From RGIG4708 sp045633845 (GTDB lineage Bacteria > Bacillota > Clostridia > UMGS1810), in contig JAZQZC010000017.1 of assembly GCA_045633845.1 (NCBI GenBank), positions 4,935 to 68,934 on the forward strand: 64,000 bases of DNA, given 5' to 3'. Below the pieces are notes generated by a model, which did not search any database, was not told where the DNA came from, and saw only the letters and a list, made by a program, of their open reading frames with translations. The position numbers were made by a program, and so were the translations under genes. Shown piece by piece: positions 17,368-26,811 of this stretch (position 1 is the first letter of the stretch; each line of letters starts with the position of its first letter).

Positions 17368-18303
17368 ATGAAATTTTTTAAAACAAAAATTGCAATTCTA
17401 ATATTGTTGATGTATATCACACCATGTATTATAGGGATATCATTTTCTCAAAAAATCAGTGAAAAAACAATTAATGTCTGGGACGCCAAAAACAAAATTA
17501 TTCTCAATATTTCTGTAAACGACTATCTTATAGGAGTCGTCGCTGCAGAGATGCCTGTAGAGTTTGAATCTGAAGCTCTAAAAGCTCAAGCTGTCGCCGC
17601 AAGAACATATCTGATAAATAAAGTTAAATGCGAAAACAATGAAAGCTGCGATATATGTACTGACCCTGCACATTGTCAGGCATACAAATCACCAAATGAA
17701 CTGAAAAAGCAATGGGGTAAAGATTATCATAAAAACTATAAGAAGATTTACAACGCAGTTTTTGATACAAAAAATAGAATAATTGTTTATGAAAATCAAC
17801 CGATTTCGGCAGTTTTTCATTCAACAAGCTCAGGCAAAACAGAAAATTCCGAAGATGTATGGAGCAAATCGCTGCCTTATCTTAAAAGCGTTGAAAGCAG
17901 CTATGATATCAATAGCCCCAAATATAACTCACAAGCTGTTTTTACCCTTGATGAATTCAGAAAAATACTATGCATGAGTAACGATATTGATTTTGATGAT
18001 AAAATTATAGGCAAAATTACATATACGGACGGAGGAAGTGTAGAACACATAGAAATAGGAAGCAAAACCTTTAAAGGTACAGAAATACGAAATTTGTTTG
18101 ATTTAAACAGTGCAAATTTCAGCGTAGATATCCGCGGTGATGAAGTGTGTTTTAATGTAAAAGGATATGGTCACGGAGTGGGTCTTAGCCAATATGGAGC
18201 TAATTTTATGGCACAGGCAGGAAATAACTATGTTGAAATTTTAAAAAAATATTATACAGGAGTTGATATTGTTAATACAGATTATGCATACATTACCGAA
18301 TAG
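17368..18303 (+). CDS. spoIID: Stage II sporulation protein D (SpoIID)
   Basis: A 311-residue lytic transglycosylase of the mother-cell membrane that degrades septal peptidoglycan during engulfment. An N-terminal membrane anchor (about residues 6-27) is followed by the SpoIID domain with VVAAEMPVEFESEALKAQ (containing the catalytic Glu), AQAVAARTY, and the C-terminal GYGHGVGLSQYGANFMA. A CDICTDPAHC segment near residue 95 matches the Cys-rich zinc region. It is followed after 29 bp by the spoIIQ-like gene. Confidence 0.93.
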   Translation: MKFFKTKIAILILLMYITPCIIGISFSQKISEKTINVWDAKNKIILNISVNDYLIGVVAAEMPVEFESEALKAQAVAARTYLINKVKCENNESCDICTDPAHCQAYKSPNELKKQWGKDYHKNYKKIYNAVFDTKNRIIVYENQPISAVFHSTSSGKTENSEDVWSKSLPYLKSVESSYDINSPKYNSQAVFTLDEFRKILCMSNDIDFDDKIIGKITYTDGGSVEHIEIGSKTFKGTEIRNLFDLNSANFSVDIRGDEVCFNVKGYGHGVGLSQYGANFMAQAGNNYVEILKKYYTGVDIVNTDYAYITE

Positions 18304-18332
18304 TGTTAACAATAATACTGAGGTGTATAATG

Positions 18333-19022
18333 ATGAACAAAAAAATTAAATTCAGCAAAAGCGTTATGACGGATAAATCGCGCACTAGTAAAAACAAACT
18401 GATTAACAGTATACTCTTTATACTGATATTTTTGCTTACTGTATCAACAATGATTACTATACAAATACGTTCCGAAAAAAATAATGTAACACATAACAGT
18501 GCTGAAGCCACATTAAAAATTACAGATGATGACATAGCACATCAAGAGCAGGAGATAAATTTAAAAACATCAGATAATATTAATATTCAAACCAGCCAGC
18601 AACCTGTGGTGGATACTGTTGAAAATTTTGTTTTACCTTGTCAAGGCGAAATAATTAAAAGTTTTTCTGATACAGAGCTAATATACTCAAAGACAATGGA
18701 TGACTGGCGAATACATTGCGGATTGGATATAAAAACGGCGCAAAATACAGAGATTGTCAGTATGTTTTCCGGAAAGATTTGCGATATTATAAAAGATGAC
18801 ATATACGGAACGACACTTGTTATTGACCATAAAGATGCTGTTGTTAAATATTCAAATATTGATGTATATGATAAATTTAAAATCGGTACAGATGTTATAA
18901 GTGGTGAGCCCCTCGGCATTGTACAGACTAATCCAATGTGTGAAGCTGCAGATAGCTTGCACATCCATATCGAAGCATATAAAAATGATGTGGTTATAAA
19001 TCCTCTTGATTTAATTAAATAA
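18333..19022 (+). CDS. spoIIQ: SpoIIQ-like M23 (LytM) peptidase
   Basis: A 229-residue protein with one N-terminal membrane segment (about residues 20-45) and an extracytoplasmic M23/LytM domain. In Bacillus the forespore SpoIIQ binds SpoIIIAH across the septum to form the engulfment channel. Position right after spoIID supports this. HCGLD (about residue 130) and LHIHIE near the C-terminus keep the zinc-binding pattern HxxxD...HxH, so it may be catalytically active, unlike the degenerate Bacillus protein. GAGGTG at 18320-18325 favours ATG 18333; ATG 18330 is possible. Confidence 0.8.
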   Translation: MNKKIKFSKSVMTDKSRTSKNKLINSILFILIFLLTVSTMITIQIRSEKNNVTHNSAEATLKITDDDIAHQEQEINLKTSDNINIQTSQQPVVDTVENFVLPCQGEIIKSFSDTELIYSKTMDDWRIHCGLDIKTAQNTEIVSMFSGKICDIIKDDIYGTTLVIDHKDAVVKYSNIDVYDKFKIGTDVISGEPLGIVQTNPMCEAADSLHIHIEAYKNDVVINPLDLIK

Positions 19023-19040
19023 ATAGGGGATTTAAAAAAA

Positions 19041-19140
19041 CTTTGGAACACAAAAGACAGCATTTAAGAATATTCAAATGTTAACAAATGAATAGTAAAC
19101 TGCATTGTTTGCTCAGTTTGTCCGTTCCAAAGCTTTTTTC
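19041..19140 (+). other. Structured convergent region after spoIIQ
   Basis: An outer stem, CTTTGGAAC (19041-19049) with GTTCCAAAG (19124-19132), encloses two smaller hairpins: TATTCA/TGAATA (19071-19076/19089-19094) and AAACTG/CAGTTT (19097-19102/19114-19119). T-runs follow the outer stem on both strands (CTTTTTTC on plus, TTTTTTT on minus). It may be an elaborate spoIIQ terminator or part of a small RNA. Confidence 0.4.
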
Positions 19141-19154
19141 TCATCCCAAACAAA

Positions 19155-19193
19155 AGGAGGTGTAAAAAATATTAACAATTTTTTACACCTCCT
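19155..19193 (-). terminator. Terminator of ftsH
   Basis: A perfect 16-bp stem (AGGAGGTGTAAAAAAT and its complement) with a 7-nt loop, followed on the minus strand by TTTGTTT. The stem happens to contain a perfect Shine-Dalgarno sequence, but no open reading frame follows it. Confidence 0.85.
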
Positions 19194-19197
19194 AAAT

Positions 19198-21033
19198 TTA
19201 TGCTTCTTGTACTGATTCTTCTAAATCGCAGTTAAATATTTTTTCAAATTCTTCGCCGTCGATTTTTTCTTTTTCCATAAGTACACCAGCTACTTTTTCA
19301 AGCTTGTCGAGATTATCGGAAAGGAGCTGTGTACATCTTTTGTATGCAGATTCGATTATATTTCTTACTTCTGCATCTATTTCTGCAGCGAGAACCTCGC
19401 TTACATTCTTGCTCTGAACAAAATCTCTGCCAATAAATACTTCATCGTGCTCGCTTCCAAGATTTATTGGACCTATTTTGTCGCTCATACCAAATTTTGT
19501 AACCATTTGACGAGCAATTTTAGTAGCTCTTTCGATATCGTTTGATGCGCCTGTGCTTATATCGTCAAGCTTAAGTTTTTCGGCAACACGACCACCAAGC
19601 AAAACAATAATGCTGTCAATCATATCGTTTTTGGTATTGTAGTATTTGTCTTCACTAGGAAGGCTCATTGTGTATCCGCCAGCTCTTCCTCTTGGAATGA
19701 TAGATATCTGATGAACAGGGTCTTGTGAAGGCAAAAGCTTTGTAACTATTGCATGACCTGCCTCGTGATATGCGGTAAGCTTCTTTTCTTTTTCACCCAT
19801 ATTTCGGGTTTTCTTTTCAGTTCCCACCACAACCTTAATCATAGCATCTTCAATTTCAGGCATCTCGATAACTTGTTTTCCGTGTCTTGCCGAAAGCAAA
19901 GCTGCTTCGTTTAAAAGGTTAGCAAGGTCTGCACCGGTAAAGCCTGCAGTTGATTTGGCAATTACGCTTAAATCAACGTTGGAAGCCAGCGGCTTATTTC
20001 GTGCATGTACCTTAAGAATTTCTACACGTGCTTTAAGGTCCGGGGCATCAACTACCACTTGTCTGTCAAAGCGTCCAGGTCGCAGCAGTGCACTGTCAAG
20101 AATGTCAGGTCTGTTTGTTGCTGCAATTACAATTACTCCCTGATTTGCCGCAAATCCATCCATTTCTACAAGCAATTGATTGAGAGTCTGTTCTCGTTCG
20201 TCGTGACCGCCACCAAGTCCGGCACCGCGCTGTCTGCCCACGGCATCTATTTCATCAATAAATATAATGCTTGGAGCTTCTTTCTTTGCCTGTTCAAACA
20301 AATCTCTTACTCTTGATGCACCAACACCTACAAACATTTCGACAAAGTCTGAACCACTGATAGAGAAGAAGGGAACACCTGCTTCGCCTGCTACCGCCTT
20401 TGCCAGCAATGTTTTACCGGTTCCCGGAGGGCCAACCAAAAGTACACCACGGGGTATTTTTGCGCCTAATTTCTGAAATTTACCCGGGTCTTTTAAAAAC
20501 TCTACAATTTCTTCAAGCTCACCTTTTTCTATATCAGCTCCTGCAACATCATCAAATGTAACTTTTTCTTTGTCATTCTGATGCACTTTTGCAGTGCTTT
20601 TGCCAAAACTCATTGCACCGCCTTTTCCTCCGCCCTGAGTTTGTCTGAAAAAGAATATCCAAAATCCAATAAGAACTATCATAAATATCAGGCTCGGAAG
20701 CATTGACACCCACCAAGGCGGTGTAACAGGCTCAGGAGTTTTGTATATAAGGGTTCCGTCGGTAATTTGCTTATCAATAGCTTCACCACAGTGATAATAC
20801 AAAACAGTTGCAGACGGAATGTAACATTCTGCCTGAGTATTATCTTTAAAAGTTACATAGGCAGTGTTGTCAATTATTTCGAGGTTTGTAACCTGATTTG
20901 TATTTATTTTATTAACCAAATCGCCAAATTCAAGCTTTGTTGGCTCGATTGAATAGCTGAGCAAAAAGTATATTACAAAAATTACTGCAAGTAATATAGC
21001 ATAAAAACCAATACCTTTTATGTATTTTTTCAA
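19198..21033 (-). CDS. ftsH: ATP-dependent zinc metalloprotease FtsH
   Basis: A 611-residue membrane AAA+ protease that degrades misfolded membrane proteins and regulators. Two N-terminal membrane segments (about 8-26 and 109-129) flank a small extracytoplasmic domain. Walker A GPPGTGKT is at 201-208, then the pore loop FVEMFVGVGASRVRDLF, Walker B IIFIDEID, the second region of homology ending in RPGRFD, and the zinc site HEAGHA in the protease domain. It lies downstream of hpt and tilS, the usual tilS-hpt-ftsH order of Firmicutes. Confidence 0.97.
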   Translation of the reverse strand: MKKYIKGIGFYAILLAVIFVIYFLLSYSIEPTKLEFGDLVNKINTNQVTNLEIIDNTAYVTFKDNTQAECYIPSATVLYYHCGEAIDKQITDGTLIYKTPEPVTPPWWVSMLPSLIFMIVLIGFWIFFFRQTQGGGKGGAMSFGKSTAKVHQNDKEKVTFDDVAGADIEKGELEEIVEFLKDPGKFQKLGAKIPRGVLLVGPPGTGKTLLAKAVAGEAGVPFFSISGSDFVEMFVGVGASRVRDLFEQAKKEAPSIIFIDEIDAVGRQRGAGLGGGHDEREQTLNQLLVEMDGFAANQGVIVIAATNRPDILDSALLRPGRFDRQVVVDAPDLKARVEILKVHARNKPLASNVDLSVIAKSTAGFTGADLANLLNEAALLSARHGKQVIEMPEIEDAMIKVVVGTEKKTRNMGEKEKKLTAYHEAGHAIVTKLLPSQDPVHQISIIPRGRAGGYTMSLPSEDKYYNTKNDMIDSIIVLLGGRVAEKLKLDDISTGASNDIERATKIARQMVTKFGMSDKIGPINLGSEHDEVFIGRDFVQSKNVSEVLAAEIDAEVRNIIESAYKRCTQLLSDNLDKLEKVAGVLMEKEKIDGEEFEKIFNCDLEESVQEA

Positions 21034-21080
21034 ATTATATGCGCCTCCTGACTGATTGCGGCAAATCCGCGTTGTAATAA

Positions 21081-21629
21081 TTAATTGTATATTTGTTCTT
21101 TGAGAACTGCTATGTACGGAAGATTTCTGTAATTTTGTGCATAATCAAGACCATATCCGACAATAAACTCGTCATTTTCCATGGTGAAACAAGCATAATC
21201 GGCTGAAATATCCTGTGTTCTTCGGTGAGGTTTGTCTATCAATGTACAAAGCTTGATTGACTTAGGATTGAAGCCTTCGATATACTTAAGTAAATTAACC
21301 ATAGTAAATCCTGTGTCAATAATATCTTCAACAATCAACACGTTTTTGTTTTCGATATCAAGACTGAGAGGTTTTTTTACAGTAAATTTGCCGCTTGATA
21401 CAGTTGATGCACCATAAGTTGATACCTGCAAAAAATCAATTCTGCAATCTACGGTCAGCTTTTTAATCAAATCAGATGTAAACATAAAAGAACCGTTAAG
21501 AATTGAAACTAAGGTAACCTCTTCACCTGCATAATCTTCAGAAATTTTTTGTGCAATCTCTTTGCATTTTGCTTCAATTATCTCTTCTGAATACAATACT
21601 TTTTCGCATGCTTCGTTAATTTTTGTCAT
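21081..21629 (-). CDS. hpt: Hypoxanthine phosphoribosyltransferase
   Basis: A 182-residue purine salvage enzyme converting hypoxanthine and guanine to IMP and GMP. The PRPP-binding loop VLIVEDIIDTGFTM and the LNGSFMFTSDLIKKL segment are clear. Start 21629 is chosen because GGAGGA precedes it; a longer in-frame form from 21722 runs far into tilS. The gene start overlaps the tilS stop by 14 bp, which supports translational coupling. Confidence 0.95.
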   Translation of the reverse strand: MTKINEACEKVLYSEEIIEAKCKEIAQKISEDYAGEEVTLVSILNGSFMFTSDLIKKLTVDCRIDFLQVSTYGASTVSSGKFTVKKPLSLDIENKNVLIVEDIIDTGFTMVNLLKYIEGFNPKSIKLCTLIDKPHRRTQDISADYACFTMENDEFIVGYGLDYAQNYRNLPYIAVLKEQIYN

Positions 21630-22986
21630 GTGTTCCTCCAACAAAAGATATTTTAAGTGTTTTTTTTGTTTTATCTGTAACAACAAAATTGTTGCTGACT
21701 CTGTGTCCGATAACAGCAGCAATTTCGTTATTAATAATTAATAATGGGGTTTTGTTACGAATATTCAGCGGAATTTTTAAATCAATAAAATATCTGCTGA
21801 TTTTTTTGTGTGTTGTCATTCCCGAAGGAATAAACTTATCACCATCACGTTTGTTTCTGATAATCATGTCCTGTGCAAAATCACCATTTACATACATACA
21901 GCTTTTGTCACTCATATCATTATCTTCAACAAACTCAAATTTTATACGCAAATCATTAATATTGTATATTTTGTTCAATTCCACATCAATGTAATAATCT
22001 TCATCATCTGGATAATCATGACATATAAACAGGTTATCATATTGTGTATAAGCCTTGAGATTTTTTTCAATGTCATATTTTTTGCCCGTTCCCTTCAAAT
22101 TACACAATATATTAAGATGCTTGTTTTCAATGTCACATTTATCGCCTTTTAAAATTGATACAGCATATAATATTATACGCTTTTTAAGTGAAATATGCAA
22201 GCTTGATAGTAAATTAAGGTCAATTTTAACCGAATTGTTTACCGTTTGTACACAGGTTTTGTAATATTGTGCTGCACATTGCCATATAAAATCATCGTCA
22301 TCGCAAATGCTTCGGCTGTTGTTATACACAGTAGTAACAAATGATGGATTAATTCTGTTGAACTCTGTTACAATTTTGTTTCTGATGATATTTCTGGTAT
22401 ATATATCTTCATAATTTGTTTTGTCGGTCATAAAGCTTACATCAATTTGTTTTAAATAAAGCTCAATTTGCGCTCTTTCAACATTTATCAGAGGACGGAT
22501 AATATTGCCGTTAACAGGGGATATACCTCTTAATCCGTTTAAAGAGCAGCCTCTTGACAATTTGATTAAAATTGTTTCTACCGAGTCATTTTTGTTGTGG
22601 GCAACAGCTATTTTGGTTGAATTTGTAATTTGTGCTACTTCATCAAAAAATTTATATCTTTCATTTCTGCCACACAACTCTTCTGATTGTTTTGTGCTTT
22701 TTGCAATTGCAGGTATATCAACAGTTTTAGTGTAACACTCTACTCCGAGTGCTTTTGAAATGCTTTTTACATATTGCTCATCTCGCAAGGCATCTATACC
22801 ACGAATTCCGTGATTTAAATGTGCGCACACAATAGTAAGATTATACCTGCTTTTTATAGCACTGAGCGAGTATAAAAGAGCAATTGAATCCGCTCCGCCC
22901 GATACTGCAACAACAATCTTGTCGTTTTGACAGAGCATATTATATTGTTCAATTGTTTTTAACACAGACATTTCCAACTGTTTCAA
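21616..22986 (-). CDS. tilS: tRNA(Ile)-lysidine synthase
   Basis: A 456-residue enzyme that adds lysine to cytidine-34 of the CAU-anticodon tRNA-Ile, switching its identity. The PP-loop VAVSGGADSIALL is near residue 30, with the family sequence CAHLNHGIRG after it, and a C-terminal TilS domain follows. Start is inferred as TTG at 22986: AGAGGT, which overlaps the dnaB stop, lies 9 bp upstream. An ATG at 23022 would lie inside dnaB without a ribosome-binding site. ATG 22971 is another option. Confidence 0.9.
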   Translation of the reverse strand: MKQLEMSVLKTIEQYNMLCQNDKIVVAVSGGADSIALLYSLSAIKSRYNLTIVCAHLNHGIRGIDALRDEQYVKSISKALGVECYTKTVDIPAIAKSTKQSEELCGRNERYKFFDEVAQITNSTKIAVAHNKNDSVETILIKLSRGCSLNGLRGISPVNGNIIRPLINVERAQIELYLKQIDVSFMTDKTNYEDIYTRNIIRNKIVTEFNRINPSFVTTVYNNSRSICDDDDFIWQCAAQYYKTCVQTVNNSVKIDLNLLSSLHISLKKRIILYAVSILKGDKCDIENKHLNILCNLKGTGKKYDIEKNLKAYTQYDNLFICHDYPDDEDYYIDVELNKIYNINDLRIKFEFVEDNDMSDKSCMYVNGDFAQDMIIRNKRDGDKFIPSGMTTHKKISRYFIDLKIPLNIRNKTPLLIINNEIAAVIGHRVSNNFVVTDKTKKTLKISFVGGTHDKN

Positions 22987-22999
22987 AACAATAATACCT

Positions 23000-24328
23000 C
23001 TAACTTTCTTTTTTGTTGGCAAGGTTCATAAACTTGGTGAATTCACCGCGCCAACCAAGCTCAATTGTACCGGTACTGCCGTTTCGGAATTTTGAAATTA
23101 TACACTCGGCAACGTTTTTCTTTTCAGAATTTTCGTTATAGTATTCGTCACGATACAAAAACATTACCATATCAGCATCCTGCTCGATAGACCCCGAATC
23201 ACGAAGGTCGCTGAGAACAGGTCTGTGTTGCTCTCGTTTTTCGCTGGCACGGCTTAATTGTGAAAGTGTAATAACAGGAACATCCAGCTCTTTTGCAAGT
23301 ATTTTAAGAAGTCTGCTGTTTTCACCAACTTCGTTTTGTCTGCCTTCTCGGGTGTTACCCTGAATAAGCTGCAGGTAATCGATTACTACAAGACCAAGCT
23401 GGTTTTTCAGCTTTAATTTTTTGCATTTGCCTTTGATTTCAGCAACAGTAATACCCGCAGTATCATCAATATAAATAGGCGCCTTTGAAAGACTATTAAT
23501 TGTCATAACAAGCTTACGCATATCGTCACCATTGATTTCGGCACGGCGCAATTTGTCACTCTCAATAAGTGCCTCTGAACACAAAATTCTGTTTGCAAGC
23601 TGCTCCTTGCTCATTTCAAGACTAAATATTGCAACAGGCACATTGTATTTTACAGCAGCATTTGTAGCAATATTGAGAGCAAAGCTTGTTTTACCCATGG
23701 CTGGACGTGCAGCAATCAATACAAGGTCTGACGGCTGAAAACCATTAATGTGGTAATCAAGATCCTTAAACCCGGTTTTTACACCTGTGGTTTTGTCGGC
23801 GTTTTTGAGCATATCCTCAAGCTTTGACAAATTCTCATTAAGAACTTCTCTGATGGGGTACAGCTCTGTCATTTGACGATTTTGCAAAATATCGTATATT
23901 TTTGATTCTGCATTATTTAATATTATATTGACATCATCGCTTGCGCTGTAGCTTGAATCGACAATTTCACCGCAAGAGCGTATAAGACGGCGAAGTATAG
24001 CCATATCCTCTATAATTTTGATATGATGCTTTAAGTTTGCCGTTGTTGTAACCATCAATCTTATTTCGGTAAGATATTCAACACCGCCGGTATTGTCAAA
24101 AACGCCCTGTAGTTCATTTTTCAGTGTAATAATATCAATAGGCTGAGCGCTGTTTGAAAGACTGATAATTGCATTATAAATCAATTTGTGCTGCTCAAGA
24201 TAAAAATCATTTGTTTTAAGACGGCTGATAACCTCAGGTACACATTCGTTATCAAAAATTATCGAACCGATAACATATTGTTCGGCTTCAACGCTGCAAG
24301 GCATTGTTCTGACAATATCGTTAGCCAT
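23000..24328 (-). CDS. dnaB: Replicative DNA helicase DnaB
   Basis: A 442-residue hexameric helicase that unwinds DNA at the fork. The N-terminal primase-interaction domain (about 1-110) begins with MPCSVEAEQYVIGSI, and the RecA-like ATPase domain has AARPAMGKTSFALN (Walker A), VVIDYLQLI (Walker B) and LSDLRDSGSIEQDADMVMF. No intein or insertion is present. It is 14 bp downstream of rplI, in the yybS-gdpP-rplI-dnaB order known from Bacillus and Clostridia. Confidence 0.97.
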   Translation of the reverse strand: MANDIVRTMPCSVEAEQYVIGSIIFDNECVPEVISRLKTNDFYLEQHKLIYNAIISLSNSAQPIDIITLKNELQGVFDNTGGVEYLTEIRLMVTTTANLKHHIKIIEDMAILRRLIRSCGEIVDSSYSASDDVNIILNNAESKIYDILQNRQMTELYPIREVLNENLSKLEDMLKNADKTTGVKTGFKDLDYHINGFQPSDLVLIAARPAMGKTSFALNIATNAAVKYNVPVAIFSLEMSKEQLANRILCSEALIESDKLRRAEINGDDMRKLVMTINSLSKAPIYIDDTAGITVAEIKGKCKKLKLKNQLGLVVIDYLQLIQGNTREGRQNEVGENSRLLKILAKELDVPVITLSQLSRASEKREQHRPVLSDLRDSGSIEQDADMVMFLYRDEYYNENSEKKNVAECIISKFRNGSTGTIELGWRGEFTKFMNLANKKES

Positions 24329-24342
24329 AATTTAACACTCCA

Positions 24343-24789
24343 TTATTCTTTAGTTACATTTACCTTTAGTTTGCCTGTAATACCCTGGTGTAATTTGATG
24401 TCAACAACTGTTGTACCAAATACTTTTATGCCGTCAGGCAGTACAAACTTCTTTTTGTCAATTTCGATATTGTGGTCTGTTTTGAGCTTTGTAGCAATAT
24501 CCTTGCTTGTTACAGAGCCAAAAAGCTTATCACTCTCGCCGCCTTTTGCTTTGAGAGTAACAGTGATATTTTCAATTTTTTGCTTTAACTCATTTGCAAA
24601 TTCTATTTCTTTTTCTTTTTTAAAAGCTTCAGATTGTTTTTTGCCTTTTAAGTCATTAAGATTGGCAGCTGTAGCTTCAATAGCATAACCTTTTGGGATA
24701 AGAAAGTTTTTTGCATATCCGTCACTGATGTTTTTTTGTTCCCCTGCTTTTCCCTGACCTTTTAAATCTTTTATAAATATTACGTTCAT
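24343..24789 (-). CDS. rplI: 50S ribosomal protein L9
   Basis: A 148-residue L9, with the N-terminal rRNA-binding domain (GQGKAGEQKNISDGYAKNFL, about 11-30), a long charged central helix and a C-terminal domain. It binds near the base of the L1 stalk on 23S rRNA. AGGAGG precedes the ATG. It lies between gdpP and dnaB. Confidence 0.97.
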   Translation of the reverse strand: MNVIFIKDLKGQGKAGEQKNISDGYAKNFLIPKGYAIEATAANLNDLKGKKQSEAFKKEKEIEFANELKQKIENITVTLKAKGGESDKLFGSVTSKDIATKLKTDHNIEIDKKKFVLPDGIKVFGTTVVDIKLHQGITGKLKVNVTKE

Positions 24790-24807
24790 ATCTAAACCTC
24801 CTGAATT

Positions 24808-26787
24808 TTATATACTTTCATCTATAGCTTGAGTGAGCATATTTTCTGCTTGTTCAAGTGTACAATCCTTCATTTGCGCTCCGGCAATAGTCATATGACC
24901 TCCGCCGCCAAGCTTTTCCATAATAACCTGTACATTTGTATCACCAAGGGAACGTGCGCTTATGATTATGTTTCCTCCGCCCATATCGCATAGTACAAAA
25001 GCTGTGGTTATTTCGGATATATTAAGCAACTCATCAGTTGCAGATGCAACTATTATCTGCATATCGCTTTGATCAGTCTTTTCACAGGTGGCAATTGCTA
25101 TAGACTTGCGAAGCTGCCTTACATTTTCGATAATATTGCATTTGCTCATAAAAGTGTCTATATCTATCTGGAACAGTTTTTTAATTCTAATGGTATCCAC
25201 ATCATTGCGACGAAGAAATGCAGCTGCCTCGAATGTTCTTACACCTGTTTTAAAGTTGAAGCCTTTTGTGTCAAGGTAAATTCCAGCATACAAAGCCTCA
25301 GCTTCAGCTTTTTCGAGCTTCATATTTTCATCCATATACTGTATAACTTCTGTTACAAGCTCACTTGCCGATGATGAATATGGCTCGTGATAGGTAAGTA
25401 TAGGATTTTGTATAAAATCGGTACCTCTTCTGTGGTGGTCAATTACAACAATATTGTTCGTAATATCCAGTAATACAGGCTGCTCAACAAGCGAAACCTT
25501 GTGTGTATCCACAACAATTACAAGTGAAGATTTGTCTACCAGTTCAACAGCAGTGCTTCTGTTGATAAATACATTATTGTATTTGGAATAAATATTATTT
25601 AAAAACTTTTCAACAGTTTGATTTTCTCTGTCAATCACAATATAAGCATCTTTGCCAAGGCATTTAATTGCTCTGTACAACCCAAGAGCAGAGCCAAGCA
25701 CGTCAAGATCGGCACGCTTGTGTCCCATAATAAAAATTTTATTTGAGTTCGATACCAGTTCCTTAAGGGCATTGGCAACAACTCGCGATTTTACTCTTGA
25801 GCGTTTTTCGATACCTGTTGATTTGCCACCGTAAAAATGATATTGCTCACCATCCTTAATAATAGCCTGATCGCCGCCACGACCAAGTGCCATATCAAGT
25901 GCAGAATAACAATATGCATCATTTACATTCATATTGGCTCCGCCAACACCTATGCCGATGCTGAGAGTAGGGGATATTTTATTCCCTACGTCTATTTCTT
26001 TGATGTCATCCAATATACGGAATTTTTCGTTGCGGAACTTAACAAGATATTGCTTTTGAAAATAGAAAAGGAATCTGTCTTTTTCGTATTTTTTGAGAAT
26101 TCCTCCTGAATTTTGCGCAAAAATCTGTAATTTTTCTTCGATGGTTGCTGTTAATTTTGGCTTATCAGAATTCTGTGTGTTTTGCATAAGCTCATCATAA
26201 TTGTCTATAACTGCAACACAGCTGACAAATTGTTCATCGTTATATTTTTTTGTTAAATTTTCGTAGTCAGTTACGTCATCCCAGTACATAACAATATATG
26301 ACCCAGAGCTTTTTTCACTATTGCTTATTACTATATTTCCAAATACGTTGTATATTCTGTCATTGTGCCATACTCTGATGTGCACATGGTCATCGTTATA
26401 ATTCAGCTCATCAATGTTAAATGAAGGTATATAATCGGCAATGTTAAGCTCATATACAACATTTGCATCGATTAATTCCGAAAAAGCTTTATTATTCCAT
26501 ATCAATTTACCTTCTAGAGAAGTGATTGCTACAGGCAGCGGAAGGTTACCCAAAGGCTCCTTTGAATAAATTTTACCAAATCTATCGGAATTTATATATT
26601 CAGAAACTGATGTCTTTTTGTTGTAACTGTTCAGCTTGTATGCAACGGTGAGTAAAGCGGTCAGAATATACTCAACAATTGCTGCATATATGTCAAATAT
26701 TAATGTCACCGTAGAAAACATAAAAAGTACCCAAAGATAGTAGGGGACATTCTGACTGAGCAATTTTATGAATTTGTTATTACTCAC
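24808..26787 (-). CDS. gdpP: GdpP-type cyclic-di-AMP phosphodiesterase
   Basis: A protein of about 659 residues that hydrolyses c-di-AMP to pApA, controlling osmotic balance and cell-wall homeostasis. Two N-terminal membrane helices (about 15-50) are followed by a PAS-like domain (about 75-150), a degenerate GGDEF domain (about 170-310), and DHH/DHHA1 catalytic domains with GHKRADLDVLG, VDTH, DHHRRG and the C-terminal GGGGHMTIAGA. Two GTG starts compete, 26796 and 26787; AAAGG lies only 2 nt before the first but 11 nt before the second, so 26787 is preferred. Confidence 0.92.
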   Translation of the reverse strand: MSNNKFIKLLSQNVPYYLWVLFMFSTVTLIFDIYAAIVEYILTALLTVAYKLNSYNKKTSVSEYINSDRFGKIYSKEPLGNLPLPVAITSLEGKLIWNNKAFSELIDANVVYELNIADYIPSFNIDELNYNDDHVHIRVWHNDRIYNVFGNIVISNSEKSSGSYIVMYWDDVTDYENLTKKYNDEQFVSCVAVIDNYDELMQNTQNSDKPKLTATIEEKLQIFAQNSGGILKKYEKDRFLFYFQKQYLVKFRNEKFRILDDIKEIDVGNKISPTLSIGIGVGGANMNVNDAYCYSALDMALGRGGDQAIIKDGEQYHFYGGKSTGIEKRSRVKSRVVANALKELVSNSNKIFIMGHKRADLDVLGSALGLYRAIKCLGKDAYIVIDRENQTVEKFLNNIYSKYNNVFINRSTAVELVDKSSLVIVVDTHKVSLVEQPVLLDITNNIVVIDHHRRGTDFIQNPILTYHEPYSSSASELVTEVIQYMDENMKLEKAEAEALYAGIYLDTKGFNFKTGVRTFEAAAFLRRNDVDTIRIKKLFQIDIDTFMSKCNIIENVRQLRKSIAIATCEKTDQSDMQIIVASATDELLNISEITTAFVLCDMGGGNIIISARSLGDTNVQVIMEKLGGGGHMTIAGAQMKDCTLEQAENMLTQAIDESI

Positions 26788-26811
26788 ACTGTTCACAACC
26801 TTTCTGACGTT

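Noticed and set aside
19155..19193. Shine-Dalgarno sequence AGGAGGTG near the ftsH end as the start of a small gene
   Set aside because: No start codon with a sustained frame follows it on the plus strand; it is one arm of the ftsH terminator.
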